Assembly: GCA_023079485.1 (NCBI GenBank)
Contig: CM041083.1
Location: forward strand, 171,981,480-172,045,479
Length of the DNA stretch: 64,000 bases
Source: Archilochus colubris
Lineage: Eukaryota; Chordata; Aves; Apodiformes; Trochilidae
Direction of reading: 5' to 3'
Position numbers and translations under genes: made by a program. The notes under the pieces were generated by a model. The model was not told where the DNA came from and ran no database searches. It was given only the letters and a program-made list of their open reading frames with translations. This document shows positions 56,719 through 64,000 of this stretch, one piece after another (positions within the stretch are counted from its first letter, which is position 1; every line of letters starts with the position of its first letter).

Positions 56719-59700
56719 CTGGAGAAAAGGGGCATAATCAGTCAACTGTTGGCTTTGTATATTGATAAAATCAAGAAGACAGATCATAGAATCATAGAAT
56801 TGGCTGGGTTGGAAGGGACCTCAGAGACCATCAAGTCCAACCCTTGAACCACGACAGATCTTAAAAATCCTTCCTAAATTTTGGATGGATTAAATCCTCC
56901 AGTAACAGCTGGAAAACATCTCATGATGGAGCCATTCTGTCACTGCAAAAGCCTGCTCTGCCTGAAAGGCACATTTATGTCGGTAGCTTGTAATCTCTCA
57001 TCTCTCCACTTCAAAACCCTGTATATGCCTACAGAGCTTTTCCCTTCAAAGCACAGTTTGAGCTGACTTAACATTCACAACTACTGTTAGAAATTAAAAT
57101 GGTCATCCCCTGGTCAGTATGAAAAAAATAGATGAAAATATTAGATAAAGAAATACTTAAGGTAGACCACAAACATTCCAAGTTAAAGGTTTTCTCCAAA
57201 TTAGAACTCTCTAAAAGGACTACATCCCATAATTGGCATTCTCAGGACATGCCTCCATGCAGTAACAGATTCAGGATACATAATTTAGTCTAATCTTAGT
57301 AGAGTAATGCTCCACTGAATTCTTGATTTGAGTTCTGATAATTTACTGCTAAATTCTATTTAGCATTAGTGAATGAATCCCACTAAAGTTAAGGGAAGTG
57401 TCCATTTCACTAGGCAATTAAGAGATTAAAGCTCAACTCCTACACTCAAGGTACTACCCTACCAGCTTTGCAATGTCTTATCCATCCAGAACTTCTAAGC
57501 AAACAGCCTGGCTATAGAGTGTAGGGGTCCAAGGAAGGTAGGGATTGACAAACTTATTCCAAATACAGCTTTCACAATTACATACATTTGTCATCTTCAC
57601 TAAAAAACATTTGCTTTGAAAATGCTTCTTTGTAATATGATTCAGCAGCACTAATTTACAGCAATTTACAGCAAGTGAAGGGTAACAAAATGAGTGTTAC
57701 TCATATGGGCTCAGTTGTAGTGTCTGCAGTATGATTTACTATGCAATTTCTAGTTTTAAATTTATTTACTAGAACTTCATTACTAGGCAACAAATGTTAG
57801 CCATAATATTCATTATTTAACTCTGATTTGCCTTTGCTAAGGGAAATGTGTAACTGCTATGAAAAGGAATACAGAAAAGCAAAAAAAACCACCCAAGTTT
57901 CTCTTACCTGGCAGTCTGCCTGCTGCAAGTGCATCCCCTGGCAAGTGTCCATTAACTCCATTGGTGGAGGGGTTGTTCATCTGACCCAAGAGACCACTCC
58001 TCATTTCCAGATCTGTAGGATAAGGCCTACGTGGGTCCCCTTTAAAAACAAAACCACAACACTAAATGTTTATAAATAAACAATTGACTGGCAAATACTT
58101 TCTTTTCAGTGCCCAGTTTCTTGAAAAAAACACAACCCACCATACAGTGATTGCTTGGGTCAGCAATGAGCATCACAATTGTTTTGTTAAAACTCAAGGG
58201 TATTTTTTGTTTAGGCTTTCTTTGTTTATTCAAACTTGGCAGAAAAAACATGTTAAAAAACATCACCACAAAACCTACTATCTTTAGAAGATAGGTATTT
58301 TTTTCTCTCCCTGCTATTTCACAGCAAATCAGCATGAACAGGAATTTCAAAACCACCCAATTCTTATTTTATACAAGAAGAATAGTTTCCATAATTGAAA
58401 CCTGACATGCTGAAAGCCCTGCTTCTGACTCCACTGATTACTAACACCCCCTGTAAAGAATATTGTAAAGGGCAGACAGCAATCCAACTGAGCACATAGA
58501 AAAGCCTTAAACATACTTGGTTTTTACCTATTGCTGGGACCAACATTTAGGGGAAAAACAAAGAAGAGCAAAGGAGGCCAGTCAGTAATGGAAGCAGTTT
58601 CATAGCCTTTTGAAGATGTACCTGAAGTCAACAGGACTCTGGATATCCATTTTTGTTGAAAACAGTAGATACAGCTGCTTAAAACAATGTTACTCTAATA
58701 AACCACATCATTTTTCACTATATAAAAGGATTATAAGATACTGATGATGCTTTACTATTAAAAAAAATAAATGTTTATTGTCATGAGCATGGTAGTTACC
58801 TGGTACCCATGTCAGAGGGGCACAAACAGCATTGCTAGCACTGATCCTATGGGCATATTTAATTATTTCTTCAGAGGAAATGGCACCTGAAAGAAAAGGA
58901 GGAAAGTCCTCAATTACTTCAGAATACTGGGCATCAATATTACAAAGACTGGTAATGTCTTTTTGTCAAATATTAAATGCAGTGACTGCTTTGAGGACTC
59001 CTAGATGATGCAAGGACAAGCTTCCAAGTGAATGAGCTTGGTACACTTTCAACAGCAACAGTTCTTCAACTGAACTGCAACTTGAAACAAAAACAACCAA
59101 TCTTTTAAGCAGTGTACTTGACCAGCATAAACTGTATGAAAACCTCAGCACCTGCTTTACTACATAACGTTCTGTAGTAAAGAATTTTTCTGTTTACTTA
59201 TTGTAGAGCACACACGTTGCAGCCCTTCTAAATATGTGCCTGCAACAGAAAGTGAGATTCCTCAATTTTGATTAAGGAAGTGCAACAAAATGACAAAAGA
59301 CACTAAAACAACACCAAGAAAATGCTTTAAAAAAAAAAAAATTCAGTTTAGCTTCGTAAGTGCCACAGAGTAGCAGCAAGAATTGCTACAAATACAAACT
59401 GGTATCACCACCAGTCAGTCATTCAAATACGAGGCACTTGGCACACAGACATTCTCTCCCTTTCCTCAATAGATCTAAGGAGGCAATTTGTTGACACTTG
59501 TAATCAGATCTACGAATACCAGTTCAAGAAGAGTGCTGAATACTTGAATTTAAATTTAATATTATGCTTGCCACAAAAAAATAATGAATTCCTAACTTTA
59601 TTCTGAAGAAATGGCTATAGGTAAGTTCATAATGAAATGCATACTTGTTTACACCCAAAGCATCCAAAATATGTGATGGTAGAACTTTAAAAAAAAACAA

Positions 59701-62700
59701 ATAATAATCCTAACTTGAGCTGTGTTTATGTAGTTTGTACAATCGTGATGATACTCACCTTTTCTTGCCTTTTCAATTGATTTCAGTTTTTCCTTTGCTT
59801 GATAAACAGCTGTTGCCTAGTTGTAAAAAAATGACAAATAAGCTAAACCAAACCTTCAATGCACCTTTAATTTGTATATGTTGACATAAAGTCATCTCTG
59901 TGAATAAAACCCTGCATTTAGTTGCATTTTAAGAGAGAAAACTTTTCACTGAACATTTTTGAAATGAAAAGAAATAAAGTAGGTTTGGAAGAAAATTATC
60001 ATTATAAACCAAAACTAAATACTGTAACGAATAACTGTAACTAGGATTTGACTCAAAAAAGAAAAAAAAGAAAAACAAAACAAAACCACACTGAGGTTTT
60101 ATGAGGTTTTAAATATTAAAATCTTCTCAAACTAACAAAATATCTGTTTATCCAGAACCACCTTTTTCACAAGTAAATGCTCAAATACATCATTATGAAC
60201 TTACCAATATGTGCTCTGCTTCTTTTAGTTGTTTCTGCAGCTGCTGAATATCATTATCCCTCTTTTCTACTACCTTTTCTAAAAGCTGCATTTCATGATG
60301 GATTTTCCCCTGATCAACTGCCAGCTTCATTAGCTCTTGAAACTCTCCATCTCTCTGAATCAGCAGTTCCAGGATCTATTGAACAAGAGTTTTGTTAGAC
60401 TTTTAATTTAACTAGCCCCAATAATGTTCCCTCAACCCTGCTGCAAAGAACACCTCCCAGATCCACTGGAATATCTTGCATGGAAAATGAAACTCTTTCT
60501 TCCTCTGTTTGTAGAAACAGCCTAAGCAGCATATAATAAATGAACAAACAAACAAAATGAAAACCAAGAATGCCTTTGTAGCAGAGCCAAAGTCTGAGTA
60601 TAAGCAAGGATAAAGGGAGATGGAAAGTAAAAAAGAAAAGAGTAGAAGTAAAGCATTGTGCTTGACCAAAGAAATACAGTTTAGAAATTCAGCTTACCTG
60701 ACTCTCCTCTCCTGGTTGTGGAAGCTTCTGGTTTCTTGAAATTGCCAAAATTTCAATTAGTTCCCTGAAAGAAAAACTCTGTGCAATTTTCTAAGGCATT
60801 GTTTGTAAATCATACCAAGTAATCTCAAAGTTGTGAGAGTACTGTTATTATTAAGGAAGTATTCATGTATTTTATAGTAGAGTGTTGACAGAGCTTTCTC
60901 CCCTGAAGAGTAATTCTGTGAGCAATCTCATAATTGGAGCACATTTCCTTCTTTGAGCTCATGAAGTGCTCATCTGTATTTGTACTCATGAAATGTGCTA
61001 AATTTCTGCCAAACTGAACTACACAAAACCTAAGCAGAAGCTGAAAAGAGAAACAGCATAACGAAATGCATTCACATCCTACTTCTACTGCCTTTGTTGC
61101 AAGAAGGCATGAAAGTTGCATTCACTATTCTACTTCTCCATTTTTTCCAACAGAGCACAATTCACGTTGAGTTTAGGACAATTAAATCTATGCTTTCTTG
61201 AAGAGTTTTTTGTGACAGTATTTCTGTAACAACAAATATTTCCACAGTGGTATATTAGTTGCATAACACACAAAAATAATAAAAAGCCCATATTCTGGTG
61301 CTAGGTTATAAGTCCTTCTCAAATCATAGAATCATAGAATCATAGGGGTTAGAAGGGACCTCGAAAGATCATCTAGTCCAACCCCCCCTGCCAGAGCAGG
61401 GCCACCTAGAGTACATCGTGCAGGAACGTGTCCAAGCAGGTTTTGAATGTCTCCAGTGAAGGAGACTCCGCGACCCCCCTGGGCAGCCTGTTCCAGGGCT
61501 CTGTCACCCTTACAGTAAAAAAATTTTTTCAAATATTCAACTTGAACCTCCTGTGCTCCAATTTACACCCATTACCCCTTGTCCTATCACTGGTCACCAC
61601 TGAAAAGCCCCTCTCACCCTTACATATTTGAAAACATTGATGAGGTCACCCCTCAGTCTCCTTTTCTCCAAACTAAAGAGACCCAGCTCCCTCAGCCTTT
61701 CCTCATAAGGGAGATGTTCCACTCCCTTAATCATCTTAGTAGCTCTGCGCTGGACTCTTTCAAGCACTTCCCTGTCCTTGTCAATATGTCAATAAACATA
61801 TTGATCAATGCTTCTAGGTACTCATCTACCTTGCCACCATTCTGAAAAGCCACCTAAAACCTCAGCAGTGACTCACTAAACAAGACCACAATACAAAGAA
61901 GCATTTTCTGTAAATTTAGCAAACTTATTTGGCTTCTAGGGCTAAGGATGGCAGTGCAACACTATGTGTGAGTATCTGTCTATCTGAAGGAACTGTACTT
62001 AAAAGAGTACTGATCCTCTGCATAGTCCAGTGCAAGCAGCTCAAGTAGGAGGAGGTACAGCTGAGCCAGAACCTTAAAATGAGAACAGGCACTTTCCAAA
62101 ATGTGTGAAAAAGCCTCTCACCAGCAAAGCTCTAAATAGCACTTCTACCTATATCTCTTAATGTCTCCTGAACACTAGAATAATTTAAAATAATTAGAGA
62201 ATAAAGAAACTTGTCATTATCATCAAAGCTTCATTCTACCTGACCAATACTGAGCAGTTGCAAATAAAGCAGTTGCTTTAGGTAGGGCAACTATCACCAC
62301 CAAGACTGATGTCATGGAGGTTTGTCATTCTGTCCTCTGTTTGCTGAATAATGCAGAGATGAAGACCAAACAAAGGCCATAGATTAAATATGTTGCTTAG
62401 TTTTTCCCCTACCACCAAAGCCATACCATGACTGTGAAAGGCCTCATTCCACAGTGCTACAGCACTTTGATGATCAACAGGAAGATTCACTAAACAAAGT
62501 TGCTCTGGATTCATTATGCCAGAATACTAGTTCAGATAAAGAGCAAAAGTGCTTTTCTTTCTTTTTGTTTTCTTTTTGTTTGTTTGTTTTTCAAAAACAC
62601 ATGTTCTCCAGCAACCCATATGTCCCAACAAAATCTAAAAATGGGAATAAAACCTATCCAGAAACAACAAAAGCAACTGACCAACATATTATCCCTGTTC

Positions 62701-63651
62701 TACCAGTGGTAATCATACAGAGCAAGCCAGCCACCTTACCAGTACGGGTTATTTATTTCCTTTGAAAAAGTCTTCCTAAGCTCCTGCTCTCCTCTAGAGG
62801 AGGAAAATATTCAGGAACCAGTTCAGCTGCACTGCCAGCTGTGCCTCCAGAACACGGTGGGCAACAGGGACGAGGGTTAGCAGTCATAGAATCATAGAAT
62901 TGGCCGGGTTGGAAGGGACCTCAGAGATCATCGAGTCCAACCCTTGAACCGCCGTTGCGGTCCAATCTCAAGAGCATGGACTAAGTGAGCACGAGTGACT
63001 GAGCACTCCCAAGACAAGCTCTGCATTCGGCTTTGAGTGAGTTTAACACCAACACCGGCAATGGCCCAAACAGCTTCAATCATGCGAAACCACTGACAAA
63101 TTTTCTGACTTGGGCATGACTTTTAGCGAATAATAAAAAGCAAAAAAAAAGGCTTCACAGGAAGCGCAGATGTCAACCAAGAAAGAAACGCCAAGTGGGA
63201 GGACGAGGAAGCCCTCCTTCTGCTCTGGAACAGGAGCTCAAGTGCCCCCGATGCTCTCCCACCCGCTGGGAGCTGCCGAGCAGGGCCGGACCGACCCTCG
63301 GGGCGCAGCTCCGGCCCCTCTCCCACAGGAGCCGGCATGGGGACGGCCCCAGAGGAGGAAAAATCCCACACCCGGTCCGGGCCCTCCTCCCGCCCCGCAG
63401 CCGCACGGGAGACGGGGTCAGGCCGCTCCTCCCTCACCCCGATCCCGGGGGCACCCGCTCCTGCCGCCGCACCCCGTCACAAGCTCTGCCATCCCGTTCC
63501 CCGGGGTGCGGGGGTGCGGAGCGGGCGGAACGCGGTACCTGGCCAAGAGCTCCAGATCCTCCAGCGCCGCCAGGAGCCGGTCCCGTGTGCTGCTCCGCTC
63601 CCCACCTCCCGCGGCCACCGCAGCCACAGCCGCCGCCGCCGCCATCATCAT
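56546..63651 (-). CDS. MED4: MED4: Mediator complex subunit 4 (7 coding exons)
   Basis: MED4 belongs to the middle module of Mediator, which bridges transcription factors and RNA polymerase II in the nucleus. Seven exons join in frame to 801 nt: 266 residues plus TAG from the first ATG (human 270). Visible parts: an Ala/Gly-rich N-terminus; the conserved [19 protein letters not shown] and ISRNQKL; a charged heptad-rich segment at about 61-135, including [20 protein letters not shown] and [11 protein letters not shown], expected to form coiled coil; a conserved core [20 protein letters not shown] (about 156-175); and an acidic Ser-rich tail ending [12 protein letters not shown]. All introns are GT-AG. 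Three ATGs in a row open the frame. The third (63645) has A at -3 and G at +4, so translation may begin there and give 264 residues. No disabling change is seen. Confidence 0.97.
56719..57907 (-). other. MED4: MED4 intron 6
   Basis: A 1.19-kb intron with a CR1 tail at its 3' end (56784-56852) and otherwise unique AT-rich sequence. Confidence 0.9.
56784..56852 (-). mobile_element. 69-bp CR1 3' tail in MED4 intron 6
   Basis: tcatagaatcatagaattgg, ctgggttggaagggacctca and caagtccaacccttgaacc match the terminus of the young CR1 subfamily. It sits about 65 bp upstream of the exon 7 acceptor. Confidence 0.9.
57908..58039 (-). CDS. MED4: MED4 coding exon 6 (residues 166-210)
   Basis: Acceptor TTTAAAG|GGGACC, donor TGCCAG|GTAAGA, phase 1. 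It encodes [20 protein letters not shown] and a Gly/Asn-rich stretch ending DALAAGRLP. Confidence 0.96.
58040..58799 (-). other. MED4: MED4 intron 5
   Basis: A 760-bp intron with nothing recognised. Confidence 0.85.
58800..58886 (-). CDS. MED4: MED4 coding exon 5 (residues 137-166)
   Basis: Acceptor TTTCAG|GTGCCA, donor ACCAG|GTAACT, phase 1. It encodes [20 protein letters not shown] followed by VCAPLTWVP. Confidence 0.96.
58887..59758 (-). other. MED4: MED4 intron 4
   Basis: An 872-bp AT-rich intron with nothing recognised. Confidence 0.85.
59759..59816 (-). CDS. MED4: MED4 coding exon 4 (residues 118-137)
   Basis: Acceptor AACTAG|GCAACA, donor AAAAG|GTGAGT, phase 1. It encodes [19 protein letters not shown]. 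Confidence 0.96.
59817..60204 (-). other. MED4: MED4 intron 3
   Basis: A 388-bp intron with A-rich runs only. Confidence 0.85.
60205..60375 (-). CDS. MED4: MED4 coding exon 3 (residues 61-117)
   Basis: Acceptor CAATAG|ATCCTG, donor TATTG|GTAAGT, phase 0. It encodes most of the predicted coiled coil, [20 protein letters not shown] and on to QLKEAEHIL. Confidence 0.96.
60376..60697 (-). other. MED4: MED4 intron 2
   Basis: A 322-bp intron with nothing recognised. Confidence 0.85.
60698..60764 (-). CDS. MED4: MED4 coding exon 2 (residues 38-60)
   Basis: Acceptor TTTCAG|GGAACT, donor GTCAG|GTAAGC, phase 0. It encodes [20 protein letters not shown]. Confidence 0.96.
61324..61780 (-). mobile_element. 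CR1 LINE 3' end in MED4 intron 1
   Basis: The plus strand starts tcatagaatcatagaatcat and shows agatcatctagtccaacccc, ccctgggcagcctgttccag and cagctccctcagcctttcct. This is a classical CR1 3' segment of a different subfamily from the 54-kb copy, in MED4 sense orientation. Confidence 0.92.
62553..62592 (+). repeat. T-rich simple tract
   Basis: Repeated ttttctttc and tttgtttg units over 40 nt. Confidence 0.75.
62884..62955 (-). mobile_element. 72-bp CR1 3' tail in MED4 intron 1
   Basis: tcatagaatcatagaattgg, ccgggttggaagggacctca and cgagtccaacccttgaacc: again only the extreme 3' end of the young CR1 subfamily. Confidence 0.9.
63539..63651 (-). CDS. MED4: MED4 coding exon 1 (residues 1-38)
   Basis: It starts with three Met codons followed by an alanine run and [20 protein letters not shown]. 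The donor is GCCAG|GTACCG, phase 2. The GCG/GCT alanine run makes the N-terminus repeat-like at the DNA level. Confidence 0.93.
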
Positions 63652-63711
63652 CCGGGAACCGCCCCCCCCACCCCCACGCCAGCCAGGGACGGCCCCGCGC
63701 GGGGAGGCGAC

Positions 63712-63725
63712 AGCGCCCCCTAGCG
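63712..63725 (-). promoter_or_regulatory. CTCF-like motif, MED4 promoter
   Basis: The minus strand reads CGCTAGGGGGCGCT, which matches the CTCF core with the AGGGGGCGCT block intact. It lies about 60 bp upstream of the first MED4 ATG. Confidence 0.55.
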
Positions 63726-63758
63726 CCGGAGGGGTTCTGGGCAAGGGCCCGGCGGGCA

Positions 63759-63768
63759 GCGCATGCGC
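63759..63768. promoter_or_regulatory. NRF-1 core motif, MED4 promoter
   Basis: The palindrome GCGCATGCGC lies about 110 bp upstream of the first MED4 ATG. It is the third NRF-1 core in this window, one in each gene's promoter. Confidence 0.6.
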
Positions 63769-64000
63769 AGTGAGAGGAAGGGAGGGGGGGCGGCTCTTCC
63801 CTCCCTTCCTCCCCCCTCGTTCTTGGGGCGGGAAGGGCTGAGGGGCAGGGGCCCGGAGGGAGGGAAGGAGGGTGGGGACGGGTTCGGCGTGGAGAGCCGT
63901 GGGTGTGAGGGGAAAGGAGGTCACAGCTGCCTCGGCGAGGCCAGATCCGTGTTTGTAAAGGCCCTCTACTGGAGCCCGGTGCTCACCCAAGGGCTTGTGC

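Larger units (their letters stand above)
60765..63538 (-). other. MED4: MED4 intron 1
   Basis: A 2.8-kb intron with two CR1 copies, a T/C/G-rich tract at 62553-62592 and the inner part of the CpG island. Confidence 0.9.
63190..63960 (-). promoter_or_regulatory. MED4: MED4 CpG-rich promoter island
   Basis: GC- and CpG-rich sequence surrounds MED4 exon 1, covering the start of intron 1 and at least 300 bp upstream of the ATG. It contains a CTCF-like motif and an NRF-1 core and no evident TATA box. Limits are by eye. Confidence 0.75.

Noticed and set aside
63170..63990. Overlapping long open frames on both strands around MED4 exon 1
   Set aside because: Only the segment ending at the GTACCG donor matches MED4. 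The rest is GC-driven absence of stops.

Overview
This is a nuclear window from a bird. Three vertebrate genes can be read exon by exon: SUCLA2 (minus strand), NUDT15 (plus strand) and MED4 (minus strand). Their order and orientation match the conserved block next to RB1 in amniotes, which in human runs HTR2A, SUCLA2, NUDT15, MED4, ITM2B. The interspersed repeats are almost all CR1 LINEs, recognisable by their ATTCTATG-type 3' ends, as expected for a bird. The species cannot be named from what is seen.

Layout. Positions 1-18,700 are intergenic sequence downstream of SUCLA2, holding CR1 copies and low-complexity tracts and no recognisable gene. SUCLA2 occupies about 18,715-41,050 on the minus strand: 11 coding exons, all introns GT-AG, encoding 463 residues, the human length. 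Positions 41,050-49,900 hold two CR1 copies, a 156-bp MITE-like element with 33-bp terminal inverted repeats and TA flanks, and otherwise unrecognised sequence. NUDT15 is a compact 3-exon gene at 50,099-51,475 (162 residues). NUDT15 and MED4 converge tail to tail over 51,476-55,975, which contains candidate NUDT15 poly(A) signals, a CR1 copy with a 219-codon open stretch, and five perfect copies of a 22-bp minisatellite. MED4 occupies about 55,975-63,700 on the minus strand in 7 coding exons (266 residues from the first of three consecutive ATGs). Each gene starts in a GC- and CpG-rich island.

The genes do not form an operon or pathway. SUCLA2 makes the ATP-specific beta subunit of mitochondrial succinyl-CoA ligase, NUDT15 is a Nudix nucleotide hydrolase, and MED4 is a Mediator middle-module subunit. 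All three promoter islands carry an NRF-1 core (GCGCAYGCGC) within about 140 bp of the start codon, and the two outer promoters also carry strong CTCF-like motifs. I found no defence system, CRISPR array, novel enzyme cluster or other previously undescribed system. The most notable features outside the genes are the MITE-like element, the mosaic identity among CR1 copies and the promoter motifs.
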